Part shown: positions 1 through 11,916 of the stretch, piece after piece
Numbering within the stretch: the stretch's first letter is position 1
Layout: each line of letters begins with the position of its first letter
From: Dichetophora obliterata
Taxonomy: Eukaryota > Arthropoda > Insecta > Diptera > Sciomyzidae
Direction of reading: 5' to 3'
Assembly: GCA_963920525.1 (NCBI GenBank)
Contig: OY986439.1
Coordinates: 46,536,982-46,600,981, forward strand
DNA: 64,000 bases
Notes under the pieces: generated by a model
Told to the model about the DNA's origin: nothing
Database searches by the model: none
Seen by the model: the letters and a program-made list of their open reading frames with translations, nothing else
Program-made: the position numbers and the translations under genes

Positions 1-2490
1 GGTATTTTTTTATTTATATATATACATAAAGAGATAAACCTTTTAATTGCTACCAAGTGTTGCCTTCAACGATGCTGTTAAATGCTTACATTATGTTATA
101 AGAAGAAAAATAATTTGAAAGTGGTATGTATTATTAAATACGGCCAGAAAAGTGACCGCAATTTTATAGATTTCTATGAATTTATAACTGTTTTATAACG
201 CCTTCTTTAATTTTTTTTCTATCTAAATGCGGTCAATGTTATTAAGTTTTATAGAGCTTTAACAGAGCTTATGTTGGTGCATATCTGTTAAATATTGTAT
301 ATCTTAAAACGCAACTTCATATAAAAAATGTGTGTTTTTATCTGTTTTATTTCGTATGAGTATGTCTTCACTTCACATTTATTATCCAAGATTTCTGCAT
401 GCATGCTTTTTCGCCACCTTGACAAATGACGAGACTTTGCGGCATTTTTTGTTACCACAATTTAATGACTAATTATTCAGTGCCTACAGCATGGCTTATA
501 TCTTTTATTTAAACGTTTTGAGATGAAATATTTGAAGAGACAAGTGGCAGGGTCTGACAAATGTTTAGATAGAAACAGTTGAGAAGAAAAAACAATTGTT
601 GACAAGAGACAAAATAGTCAGGAACAGAAATTAATTTGTATTGTCAAAGAATGCTTTATGTTTTTATGTGTGGTTTTTGTTTTAAATGGACGTGATCTGG
701 TTTTTTTATGACTGTATTTTTAAAAGTTTAAAATGAGTTTTTGATAATGACAAACGATTTACTATAAGAAGGTATTTAGCGCACATTAGAAAAAACATGA
801 CAAATATGCTAGCATTTGAGTAAATTCAAAAGTTGTGGGGAATGTTTTTTTCTACACATGACATAATCTATACATGTTATTGCTTCTTAGAGTAAATAGG
901 ACTAAAAAAATGGACTTTTTAGTTTTTTATTAAAGTAACTTATTTTCTACAGCTATGTAAAAATTTGAATATTTTGATGAAAGATTAGACTTATTTTGGC
1001 ATGTCATTCCTGTAACCTGCCCTTGATCAAAATTTTAAAAATTCAAAGAGTGTAGTTTCCGCAATTTTTATTGCTACATGTTCTAGATAACAAGGTAAAA
1101 ATATTACGAATACCGTGTGTATTTTCTGCCATTATAAGTACGTATAGTAATTTTTTTAACATAAGTTAAATTTACAAACTATTTGTCCCTTGATTTTACC
1201 ACTTTTTGAATTTCGCGCCTTTTAGCCAGCAAAACTAAGAGACAGGTAATGTTTGAGTGCCCTCTCAGTGTGGCTTTTTACACTACTAATATTCAAGTTT
1301 CAATAATGAACCATATAGTTAATATATAATATGTGCTATGAAGTTATATTATTAATATCTAATCCAAAAAAGTTGTCATTTCTGTAACCAACTGTGTGTT
1401 CAGTTAGTGATAGATTAAAATGAAATTGAGTATAACACATTAAAGTTGCTACCAAATAAATGATAAAAACGTGCTGAAAAGTGTATAAGTTTTCTCTGAT
1501 GCCTACGATCTCCATATAAAGACGATTTTGTCTTTCCTGTAACCGTCATTTCTGACATTTTAAATCATTTCTGAAGCCACTGAAAACACAAAAAATGCAT
1601 AGAAATCAATTTCATGACGTCAATCGTGTGGCCTCAAGTGGTTTTAACTTACTTTGGCTTCAAATAGTATAAAGAAATTGTAATGTTAGCTTAAAATTTT
1701 ATTTTTATATTTTTTAATTTTTCAATTAAAAAAAGGACATTTTTGGCGGAATTGCCTACATATTTATTATTATTTTTTTTAATACTAAAAATTAATATGA
1801 AATAATTTGATAATATCTGACCTGTAGCTTGGTTTTTATCACTAATTAAACGATTAATTATTGTTCCTTTTTACATTTTGTTGAAGACCAATATTACATT
1901 AGAAGATAGATTCCTCTGAAAAAAGGTTCTTTTCTGTAAATTTTGTAATTTTTTTTCTGATTTCAACGGTTTCAATAAGTCGGATCTGTTCTTAAGAAAG
2001 CACCATCAAAAAAGCCTTCGGAGCTTATCGAATATCAAAAAAGCAATTTTATACAGGACATTCTTAAAAACATGTTTGTGCGATTTTTGATTTAAAATGT
2101 TTGGCTTAATATGATTGTTTTTGTCGATGTTTTACTTTTTTTAAATATTTACTATAGAGAAGCATTTGGGCTAAAAATTATGTGAAAAAATTAGAATTTT
2201 TGTTTGTTTCTTTTTATTCAATTTACAGAACGCTAACAAAAGCCTCTTCCTATATCATTTAACATCCGTTAAATATGTGATTAGAAATGTTTGAACTATA
2301 CATGTAAAACGAAAAGTATAATTTTCTACACACTAAAGCTATAATTTGTAAGCGCAACATGCAGAATAGATTATCGGGACCATTAAATAAATTTCTGTAA
2401 AAATTGATTTTATTCTGTTCAATACTAAATTTGTTTTTCATATCTTTGAGCTGTCATGAACAAAAAAAAAAATAAAAAAAAAATAAAAAT
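1..2490. other. AT-rich DNA, no gene seen
   Basis: I see no open frame with recognisable protein sequence and no paired repeats in this stretch. It has many A and T runs. Short open frames here are of chance length for DNA this AT-rich. Confidence 0.6.
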
Positions 2491-2496
2491 AAAAAT

Positions 2497-2715
2497 CAGC
2501 CCAATTCTAAATGATTTTTTCCGGAGAATCGGAAAAGGGAGTTTTCATTTTTAAAATAACAGATAAAGATATCACATAATTTTTTTACACTCATGACTAC
2601 TAATGGTTGATGAAGAAATTAGCATTAAAAAATTCCAAAATGTTATTGAACTTTATCTTAGAAATTAAAATTCTCTTTTCCGATTCCACGGAAAAAATCA
2701 TTCAGAATTGGGCTG
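2497..2715. mobile_element. 219-bp MITE with ~50-bp terminal inverted repeats
   Basis: The left end begins CAGCCCAATTCTAAATGATT. The right end is its reverse complement, with a few differences (CAGCCCAATTCTGAATGATT), and pairing continues through the next ~30 bp, including a shared ATCGGAAAAG. The 120 bp between the arms have no coding potential. It is a typical non-autonomous DNA element or hairpin repeat. I could not settle the target-site duplication because the left flank is an A-rich run. Superfamily unknown. Confidence 0.75.
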
Positions 2716-2881
2716 AATACCTTTTATAATATCTCAAGGCACTTCAGGGCCTTGTAACTTTAACGCTGAAATTTGGTAACTCACGTGCATGGTAACTTAC
2801 TTTTTGTTCATTATGGATTTTTAAAAACTTTCAAAAGAGAAGTGTATATTTTATAACATTTAAATATTATATACAAGTATA

Positions 2882-3737
2882 TACATTAGAGTGCCTCATC
2901 AAAAAAAGTTGTCATTGCCACCGCCTTAAAATAAACCTTGGTCTATCCTTAGACGAATGCTAAACATATTTTTGCTGTAACGACAGCCGCCAGTGAGCTA
3001 AATCATTTTGAAAAAACATCCAAAAACCATTTTTTTCGTAAAAATATTAGCTGGTGTAGTAGTAACAAACAAACAAATGGTCGGAAAAAGTAGTATTGAA
3101 GAAAATCTTCCAATCTGATTCAAAAAGTTTAAAATCTTTGCCGCCTAACAATTTATTGTGAATTTTAATGAAAATGTTTGACTTTTTTTATTTGATTTTA
3201 ACTAAAATTCGAATAACTTTATTATTTTTTATGCGATCTTAGTTTTCAGGGTATCGTTGGAAAGATATTGACCTTTTCTATATATTCCCTAACAAAATTT
3301 CTAAAATTTAATAACATTTAAACTATAACATATACAAAAAAAAAAAATTTGAAATTTAACGACGGATTTGGAATCAGAACCAGTTTTTAGCTAGTGCTTC
3401 TTTTTCCCCTTAGTTCCCACGAATATAAAAATATATTAGGTAGCAAAAAATAATAAAGTAATTTGAAAGTTAGTAAAATCAAATAAAAAAAATTCAAAAA
3501 TTTTCATTAAAATTCACAATATCTTCGATCAGGCGGGAAAGATTTAAATTTTTTTTGATCAGATTGGAAGATCTTCCTCAGTACTACTTTTTCCGACCAT
3601 TTGTTTATTTGTAACTAGCTGTTACACCAGCTAATATTTTTCCGAAAAACGTGGTTTTTGGAGGTTTTTTCAAAAAAGTTTAGCTCACTGACGGCTGTCG
3701 TTACAGCCAAAAAATGTTTGCATTCGTCTTAGAATTT
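2882..3737. mobile_element. Foldback element FB1 (long inverted repeat)
   Basis: Two arms of about 380 bp face each other around position 3,330. Left-arm blocks such as TGTAACGACAGCCGCCAGTG, AAAAATATTAGCTGGTGTA and AATGGTCGGAAAAAGTAGTA recur as reverse complements between 3,540 and 3,735 with 80-90% identity by eye. The left arm runs about 55 bp further out (TACATTAGAGTGCCTCATC) than the right arm, which seems truncated near 3,737. A second member of the family lies at 56,762-59,405. There is no coding sequence, so it is non-autonomous. Superfamily not determined. Confidence 0.75.
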
Positions 3738-3900
3738 GTTTTTTTTATTTGTTGGTTATAACTTGTTGTTATTCTTTGATTTCTTACTGCATTTAAAAGA
3801 CTTTGTCTTATATGTGAACATGATAATTAAATTAAATAAATATAAATATATAAATATAAATCGATCAAGGTTCATTTTGAGTCGGTGACAATGACAACTT

Positions 3901-3917
3901 TCCCCCCCCCCCCCCCA
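3901..3917. repeat. Poly-C run
   Basis: An uninterrupted run of about 14-15 C residues lies in AT-rich surroundings. Just downstream (3,945-3,992, minus sense) is a short piece of repeat W, recognised by its end motif TAGCTGATACACCCGGTGTT. Confidence 0.7.
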
Positions 3918-3994
3918 TAAAGGTCGAGGCACACTAATAAACATATATATGACTTCTCGAGTAACACCGGGTGTATCAGCTAGTACTGTTATAA

Positions 3995-5145
3995 AACACA
4001 AACTCATATGAATCTTTGCCTCTCCAACACTTAGTAAAATACTTAATGTGAAAGCAGTGCTAGATTCGAGTTTTCAGAAGTCTCTTGGTCTATGGGAGTT
4101 GTGGATTCTGGAAGCAACCAAATTAAGATGAAGCTTTCCATTCTTATCTTTGCGATTACTTTCAAAATGCTTACGAAGGGCAACAGCTTTGTTCATCAGC
4201 CGGTAAACGTTTATTAAAAAGTTAACTTATTTTATGATGCAGAAAATCTTGTTGCCATTAAAATCGTCCAATTCACTTGGTTGTTAAATATCCTTGCTAG
4301 AAATGTTGATCATACACTGAGGGAAATATGTATTAAAATTAAATGAAATTGTGTTCATATTAAACGATTTTGAAATAGAGCTTGAAACAATTTCATTTTA
4401 GTTAAAAACAAATGTTTTTAAAGTTTAAATTAAAAAAAAAGTTTTTGTTTTCAAAACAATGTTTTAAAATATACTTTCATTGTAAAAATTTTAAGTATAA
4501 ACACATTTATTTAAACGAAATATTTAATGCAAAAACTTTAATATTTAAAACAAATATTTTAAACCGTTATTTTTTTGACGCCATTTTTTTAACTTTTTCG
4601 AGTTTTCGAAGCCAGATTCGTCATCAGCGACCCCTGGGACCCCCGAATAAGAAATTTTTTGACTTCATTTGATGAAGTTTGCGTTTCATTGCGGCTTGAA
4701 ATATTTTCAATATCAAAATAATTAATTAATTCGTATCTCATCTTATGTTCAATATTTGTAAGACTAATTAAAAACTATTTTCAAACATTTTCAAATGTAA
4801 AATCGGGGTCTCAGTTGTCTGAAATTTTCAATGATTCTACTGCACATAATTTTTTAATTTTTTGTTATTGTAAGGAAATAATAAGAAAAAATTATACAAA
4901 AAACAGAAATGAGCTTATAGTTGAAAATTAAACACGCTTGTTTTAAATTTTGTTTTGTAGAAACGCAAATAAGTTAAATTTCTATTTTAAAATTTTTTGT
5001 TTAATTTTAAACTGTGTTTTTTTTCTCAGTGTACGACCAATCTTTACAATTTTTCATTTTAGACTATTAAGAGAAAAGACTTCAGAATGCTTTTTAGAGA
5101 ATATTTTTGTTTTTAATTTAAATAGTTTTTGACACACAAACCAAA
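3995..5145. other. No gene recognised
   Basis: AT-rich sequence with short open frames made of Phe/Lys/Asn-rich low-complexity peptide. A small GC-richer patch near 4,600-4,650 is not part of a frame I recognise. Confidence 0.5.
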
Positions 5146-5149
5146 AACA

Positions 5150-5757
5150 CCACCACTCAAAATCAAAATGATTACCTCATTGAGTTATTGAATGAATGAA
5201 ATGATGTGAAAATCTTTTTTAACGCTCATGCCATCTCACTTACTAATCCCACTAAAGTTTAAGACGAAAGCACTCAAAACTAGAAAAAATATTTTTGATC
5301 TGGAAATCTTATGAACAGTCATGTTATCTCACTAAAGTTTAAGAAGAGACGACTGAAAACTGCTTTAAATAAATTGCTTTAAATAACTGAAGTTAGATGT
5401 ATATTTGATTTTTCTAAGATTTTAAAATTATATTATTACATATTCCTATATTATAAGCTAATAATTAATTGTTAAATATTAAAGGCAATTAAAATCAAGT
5501 ATATTTTCAGGTTAAAGGTTAATAAGATTCCATATTGGTGTAAAAATCTTCACAAATAAAATGTTAAAAGTAAGTCTTAAAAAATCAATAAGTACTTTGT
5601 AATACTTAAGTATCAAGAAGATAACTTTTAAGATTAATAAGAAAATGGCATAATTTAAATAAAACTTTCTTACAATTTTAAAAAGTTTTCTTATAAAAAA
5701 CAATAAGATTGTTCTTAAAAGTATGAGATCTTACTTATAAAAAATGACAGAGTCTTG
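5150..5757. mobile_element. Deletion derivative of the AATAAGA-repeat element
   Basis: This block matches the two ends of the larger element at 31,482-33,400 and lacks its middle. Shared landmarks, in the same order, are GAATGAAATGATGTG, AAAGTTTAAGAAGAGAC and TTAATAAGATTCC, followed by repeated AATAAGA/TCTTATT motifs. The internal open frame of the larger copy is absent, as expected for a non-autonomous derivative. The right end abuts a mariner fragment. True termini are uncertain. Confidence 0.6.
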
Positions 5758-6040
5758 CTTTGCCCCACACATGCCCAGCTCCCATGGCAAAATCCCATGA
5801 ATTCAAGTACGACTTGCTTCCTCATCACCATTCTTGCACCAGAGAGGAGCTCATCACCGAAATAGAGGCCTATTTTCAGGACCTTTAGAAAACGTATTTG
5901 TCGGATGGAATCAAATAATTGGAGGATCGTTGGAAGAAATGTATCGAGCTAAAAGAATACTATATTGAGAAATAAACTTTTTTTGCCGTAAAAATCATTC
6001 CTTGTTTAATTTTTCACGAAATTTTCAAACGACCCTCGTA
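5758..6040 (+). pseudogene. mariner transposase 3' end and terminal inverted repeat
   Basis: The plus-strand translation reads ELITEIEAYFQDL, then with stops ...YLSDGIK*LEDRWKKCIELKEYYIEK and a stop. This is the usual C-terminus of mariner transposases (family pattern: E-A-F, GI-KLE-RW-KCI--G-Y-E). After a short 3' untranslated stretch comes a mariner-type end, AAACGACCCTCGTA, closing on a TA at 6,039-6,040. Everything upstream of the C-terminal ~90 residues, including the catalytic triad, is missing. The fragment joins the preceding AATAAGA-type element. It is clearly mariner; the subfamily is not assigned. Confidence 0.8.
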
Positions 6041-6665
6041 TTGTCATGTGGGATTTGTGGGTATTGTAATTGGGCAGACAATTTTTTTTTCTGCTTGCTT
6101 ACAATATACTTACATGAATTTATTATAATCATGATCTTAAAGCCGTTATGCAATTCAATATTTTACTGAGGTCGGTGTATATTTTTGTGGTCCTTACGAA
6201 ATATTTGTCATGGGACTTTAATGGTAACTTTGGGACTTTAATGGTTAATGATAACTGCCGATGTAATACTGTAGAATTGTATTACAAGTTTTCAAAGTAA
6301 ATATGAAATTCATAAACGAATTAAACAAAAAAATGTTTATATAATAAAGAGGTATTGTCCACAATTACATTAAATATCTAAAATGAAATATAAAACAAAA
6401 ATTAAAGCTGAAATCAAAAATAAAACTAAAAACTTTCTTTCTGTGTCTCTTCTATTTGAAAAGCAAATTTTCTTCAAATAGTTATTACAAAAATATCTAA
6501 CAGGGAGTTCTATCATAAAAGGTAATAAGGTAAAACGACTAAAGGTGTTTTCTGTTCTCACTTTCACGATTCAATTTAAGAGGCCACTATTTTTTTCTCA
6601 AAAGGGCAGAATTTTCCAAAAGGCCAAATACTGCCATATTTTTTTTCAGAAAAGAAACGCCATTA
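6041..6665. other. No gene recognised
   Basis: AT-rich DNA between the mariner end and the satellite. It contains a short local duplication (GGGACTTTAATGGT twice near 6,212-6,245) and nothing else that I can identify. Confidence 0.5.
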
Positions 6666-6673
6666 AACTAAGG

Positions 6674-7514
6674 TTAAGACTAAGACTAAGACTAAAACTA
6701 AGACTAAGACTAAGACTAAGACTAAGACTAAGACTAAGACTAAGACTAAGACTAAGACTAAGACTAAGACTAAGACTAAGACTAAGACTAAGACTAAGAC
6801 TAAGACTAAGACTAAGACTAAGACTAAGACTAAGACTAAGACTAAGACTAAGACTAAGACTAAGACTAAGACTAAGACTAAGACTAAGACTAAGACTAAG
6901 ACTAAGACTAAGACTAAGACTAAGACTAAGACTAAGACTGAGACTAAGACTAAGACTAAGACTAAGACTAAGACTAAGACTAAGACTAAGACTAAGACTA
7001 AGACTAAGACTAAGACTAAGACTAAGACTAAGACTAAGACTAAGACTAAGACTAAGACTAAGACTAAGACTAAGACTAAGACTAAGACTAAGACTAAGAC
7101 TAAGACTAAGACTAAGACTAAGACTAAGACTAAGACTAAGACTAAGACTAAGACTAAGACTAAGACTAAGACTAAGACTAAGACTAAGACTAAGACTAAG
7201 ACTAAGACTAAGACTAAGACTAAGACTAAGACTAAGACTAAGACTAAGACTAAGACTAAGACTAAGACTAAGACTAAGACTAAGACTAAGACTAAGACTA
7301 AGACTAAGACTAAGACTAAGACTAAGACTAAGACTAAGACTAAGACTAAGACTAAGACTAAGACTAAGACTAAGACTAAGACTAAGACTAAGACTAAGAC
7401 TAAGACTAAGACTAAGACTAAGACTAAGACTAAGACTAAGACTAAGACTAAGACTAAGACTAAGACTAAGACTAAGAATAAGACTAAGACTAAGACTAAG
7501 ACTAAGAATAAGAC
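6674..7514. repeat. (CTAAGA)n hexanucleotide satellite
   Basis: About 840 bp, or some 140 units, of a 6-bp repeat CTAAGA (TCTTAG on the other strand). It is almost perfect: I see only a few single-base variants, for example CTGAGA near 6,939 and AATAAG near 7,477 and 7,507. Because 6 is a multiple of 3, several frames stay open through the array (Leu-Arg, Lys-Thr, Leu-Val, Leu-Ser). The long open frame over it is therefore an artefact of the repeat. Confidence 0.95.
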
Positions 7515-7754
7515 TAAACTTAAACTTAAACTAAAACTGAAACTGAATTAAAACCAAAACTAAAACTAAAAATAAAACTAAAACTAAAACCAAAACCAAA
7601 ACTAAAACTAAAACTCAAACTAAAACTAAAACTAAAACTCAAACTCAAACTCAAACTAAAACTAAAACTAAAACTAAAACTAAAACTAAAACTAAAACTA
7701 AAACTAAAACTAAAACTAAAACTAAAACTAAAACTAAAACTAAAACTAAAGCCA
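7515..7754. repeat. (AAACTA)n satellite, degenerate then regular
   Basis: This follows the CTAAGA array directly. The unit shifts through CTTAAA, CTGAAA and CCAAAA variants into a regular AAACTA run (about 7,650-7,750). The left part is mixed and the right part homogeneous, which suggests slippage and conversion from the same ancestral hexamer array. Confidence 0.9.
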
Positions 7755-9425
7755 ATACTAATATCAAAACTGTAACTAACGTAGAAACAATCCTAACATT
7801 TAAAAATAGAGATAGTAGAGCAAAGCGTAAACAAAATTATAGGAAAAACACAACTGAACTCAACGGAAATACTCTTCAATTCGACACGCGGTTTGCACAC
7901 AAAAATGCTTTGTAAAAAAAACAACTCACTCATGCTTACTCCAGTTATGAAAATAAAAAACACTTTACAAAAATGGCATGTAAAATGAAGCAAAATAAAG
8001 TAATAACAACAAACTAAAGTAAAAATGTTGCAATAATGGCGTACTCGAGGCTTTTGAAGCGCATGCGCAGCTCTATTAATAGCCATGAAGCGCGCAAGCG
8101 CCTTGATTTGAATACTTATAAACCACAAATAATATTGATGCAGAAATATAAGCCAAAATAGACACTAAGCTATGAAAAAAAACATTTTTAACAAAGATGC
8201 CTCAAAACTAGTTGTAATAAAATAGCGGTGCACTAGATAAAAAATAAAAAAATAAAATCAAAAGCACAAACAAAATTAAACAAAATAAAAAATAAGATAT
8301 TTGCATCGAAAAAACGATCATGTTGCATTGTTATTGAGAAACATTTACAAATTGAGTAAATAACAAATAAACATTGAAATGTGCGCAAGTGCAACAGCAA
8401 CAACAAGAACAACAACAACAACAACAACAACAATTATGGCAACATATTGTTGATGAGTCTATCAAATACTACCATCTTGTTAACAAAAGTGAAAAGCAAA
8501 TAAAATTAGTGTAAATAAAAGCTATAGAAAAACTATAAAGAAAAAGGCGAAAATCAGTGCGAGTGGAGAAGTAGCAAATAAATTCCAAGCAAGCCACTAG
8601 TTAAGGTGACATAACTGTGAATACCATCAGCTAAGCACCTCTAAAGCACCGGCATTGCATGCAATTCACACATGCTGTGCTAAGCATAACGCCTACCATC
8701 CGGCGAATGTCGTAAAGTGATGATTTCCTATAACTATTTCTTATCGCATCGACACTAGAAGAAATCGAAAGTGTTGCCACACTTTTTGACGTGCGTGTGC
8801 TTAAACGCAGCAAAACTACAATTCTCCGCACTGTAAAAGGTAAGGTAACAATAATTTAAATATTTATAATTTTCAATTGATGCACAGTTATCGTTAATAA
8901 AATGTTGTTAGCTTGTTACTGTTGCAGTGTTGAACTTAATAATGCTGGTAGATCCGACTTTTAACATGCAATGTGCTGGTTAAACATTTAAATAAATTAT
9001 TGTAGCACTAAGTGTTTTGATCACTCAAAATTTTTATTGAATTCATTAAAATAATGATAAACAAAAAGGTTTTTTTTTTCTTCTCAACCTTAACCCAATT
9101 TGTCAATCTTAAGTCTTAAATTGGTTCAATACTGGTTACAGTAAGTGGCAAAAAATTTGGTTTCTTGAATTATATTAGTTATGAAGATGACTTTTTATAC
9201 GAGCCTTACTTTTTTTATGGTGGTTAGGTCTTTAAATCTGTTGATTTTGTTGAAAATCTTTATGAGATTTTGTGACCTTAACTTTATTAATATTATTTTT
9301 TGACATTTTTAATGAAGATTGGTTTTGAAAAAAACTCAAGTTGTAAAGCTTTTTACTCCCTTAGAGTTTTTTGCTCTTAGTTTTTTTATTTATTTTTTTT
9401 GTTTATTTCATTTTGGTTTGTTTTG
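7755..9425. other. No gene recognised; short (CAA)n tract
   Basis: Contains a (CAA)n microsatellite at 8,391-8,433 with a few CAG and AAG interruptions. Open frames of 60-110 codons here (for example 7,793-8,128 on the minus strand) show no family signature, and the one over the CAA tract is simple poly-Leu. I see no splice-framed exons. Confidence 0.5.
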
Positions 9426-9427
9426 GC

Positions 9428-10570
9428 GATCCCGGGATCAGTCCCGGGATTGCAACTGATCCCGGGATTGCAACTGTATTGAAAAAAATTTTAATTAATT
9501 TTTATAAATGAAAGATCTTGTTTTTTATAGCAAAATATACGTAAAAAAATCTGAAATCAATTTTAAACTAAATGGTATTGAAGCAACCGGCCATAATAAT
9601 TTTTTGGAAATTGGAAACAGTGTTCTACAAATTTCAATAGCAATGAAACGCAATAAAATTATTTTTTAAAATGTTTACTTTGCATAAAAGATAATTCAAA
9701 CAAAACATTTAAAAATATTAAAAAAAGGAACAGTGAAAAGATAGTGAAAGGAATAGTGAAATTCTAATTGTTTAATGTTTGATTGTTAAATTTTTTTGTA
9801 TTTAAAATCAACAGACACATATGATTATAATGTAAAATTTTAGTTTGTAAGTTCTTCTGTCTTATAATTTTGTTCATCTAAAAATCAATTGTATTTATTG
9901 TTTTTATATTCTTACCACAATATAGCTTTTTGTATTAGTTTTAAAATAAATAAAATTCCCTGAAGAAGCTGAACAATTACCAGCGAAACGTCGGAGGAGA
10001 AACATTTATTTGCAAAAAAACACTGACCATTTAGCCTGAGCACTAGTGCAAGGAATTATATAAATTCAAAAACTGATTAAGTACACTTATTCAAAAAGTA
10101 AGAAGTCCAGATCAAGTCTTAAAAATAACACAACAAAAAATAGATTGTCTTCTGACAATTTTTAAAAAACATTTTTAAAATAATTATAAAAAAAGGAACT
10201 ATTTCATTATATCACTTAAAATAATACGTTACAAAAAACGATTATGTAATGGCTAAATAACTTCAAATTAAGCTTTGCGGCTACACGATCCCACATATTG
10301 TTAAGCTTTATTAAGATAAAGAATTTTGAATGGAAAGAATGTAAAGAGTTTTGGCAGCAGTGATGATAATAAATTAATTATTGGAAGATGAAGATCACTT
10401 TTAATGTTAACTGTTCCAAAACTATATTTTTATAAATTCTTATTTTAAAATTTTTATAATTTTATTTAAATATATTTTTGTATAAATTTATGTTGAAAAT
10501 TTAACCAAATCCCAGGATCCAGAAAATTTCAGGATTTGAAATCCCGGGATCCCGGGATTGCATGCTCTAG
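9428..10570. mobile_element. Candidate element bounded by ATCCCGGGAT motifs
   Basis: The left side (9,428-9,472) has three copies of the palindrome TCCCGGGA, two of them followed by TTGCAACTG. The right side (10,505-10,565) has ATCCCGGGATCCCGGGATTG followed by CATGCTCTAG. Read from the right end inward this gives AGAGCATGCAATCCCGGGAT, a hAT-like start. The two ends share the motif but are not clean inverted repeats. The interior is AT-rich and also holds CGAAACGTCGG at about 9,987 next to CTGAAGAAGCTG, a motif pair I associate with 3' ends of invertebrate retroelements. Boundaries and class are tentative. Confidence 0.35.
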
Positions 10571-10611
10571 TCATAGCCCTCACATATAAGTTCTTAATCT
10601 AACTTAATCCA

Positions 10612-11914
10612 ATATCTTAAGCATGAGGCAACAATTTAAGCAATATATTCTTAAATATTTTTCTATTTAAACAGAAATCCACCTGACTTGCAAAGATGTA
10701 AGAATTTGGAAATAACCGCATTCTTGCTAAAATTTGTTTTATGGGGAAAAATAAAAAATAGTGGTCCTTCCCTAAGGTCCCTTGTTGGTGTATACAAAGG
10801 GATAAGTTACAACAGCTTGGGACTTTGCATCTTATCCTCCACAATGTCCTAAATAGATAATACACAAATCTTTTTCTTCTTTGCTCTAACGATTGGAGTC
10901 CTAGTAGTTTACAACAAATAGCATCAGTAAACATGTCCTTATACTAAGTATTTATAAGTATTACGAAAAGCGAATCTAGAAAACCTTTTTTGAACACTTT
11001 CGACTCTGTGAATATCTACAGTATAAGACGGGTTCCAAACAACGTTGGAATATTCCAGAATGGATCTAACCAGGCTCAAAAAATTCCCTTACTGTGTACG
11101 GTATGATTTTACTGTGTACGGGTAAGATAATTCCTTGGAGTTTCTTTTTTACACAAATTTAATAGACATAGTTGCGAGTTTGCCTTGGAAATGAAATAAT
11201 CTCTATGAGTTCTATGAGAGATTGGGATTTAAGTAAATGCTAAGATCCTTAACAGCGGTTGATCTCTGAAAGAAACTGTTGATATGATGAAAACATTTTT
11301 GCGACAAAAAGTTAGAACATAACATTTCAAGTGAATAAACTCAAGTGAAGAACATAAATATTTGATTGAAATTTCTATCAAGCTGAGATTTTTTTCATAA
11401 TAGAAAACAATTTCAAGTTATCAGTATTCATTAAACTTTTGGAGAATTTAAAATTATTAGGCTTTATTGTTTATATAAACGATATAAAGGAGTAACAGTT
11501 ATAAATTTTAAGGATTAAGTTTCTATTTTCAAGGTAAGACTTCATCCATTGTAAAAAGTTGCATTAAAATCCTAGCTTACTTAATTTATGAATCAGTTAC
11601 TTGTGACCCAACCTATCAAAAGTTTTGACAAAATCAGTTTATAGAACGTCCACTTGAAAGCCTTTCGCTGTGGCATTCAAGCAAAAGTTGGAAAAAATAG
11701 CCAAGCTGCTGAATCTGACAGCAAAAAATCCATGTTGCTCAGTCGAGATATAGTTTTTTACTTCGGAGATTAATTTTTCGGTGATTATTTTATGTAACTG
11801 TTTAGGTATGGCTGAGAGTTTTACGATTGGTCTGTAGTTTTTATTTAAAATTTTTGAGAATATTTGAAAGTATAGAGATTCCGTTCGGGAGAGAATTATT
11901 AAAAATTTGAGATA
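10612..11914 (-). pseudogene. LINE copy C: reverse transcriptase and C-terminal region (decayed)
   Basis: The minus strand, read from 11,914 down, gives broken frames of a Jockey/CR1-like non-LTR reverse transcriptase. Visible blocks in order are NYRPIVKLSAIPK, IITEKLISEVKNYISTEQHGF, ATAKGFQVDVL, then much lower YSNVVWNPSYTVDIHRVES-QKRFSRFA and CKLLGLQSL. Many frameshifts and stops separate them, and the stretch that should hold YADD is deleted or unreadable. The C-terminal blocks closely match LINE copy B (49,026-50,175), so they are one clade. A MITE separates this part from the upstream part at 12,244-12,540. Confidence 0.8.
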
Positions 11915-11916
11915 TA

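Noticed and set aside
6674..7514. CTAAGA array as a telomere remnant
   Set aside because: The unit is not the insect TTAGG repeat, flies have lost telomerase repeats, and there is no subtelomeric element beside it.
6545..7534. Long open frame of alternating Leu-Arg over the hexamer array
   Set aside because: It is the translation of a 6-bp satellite; several frames on both strands are equally open.
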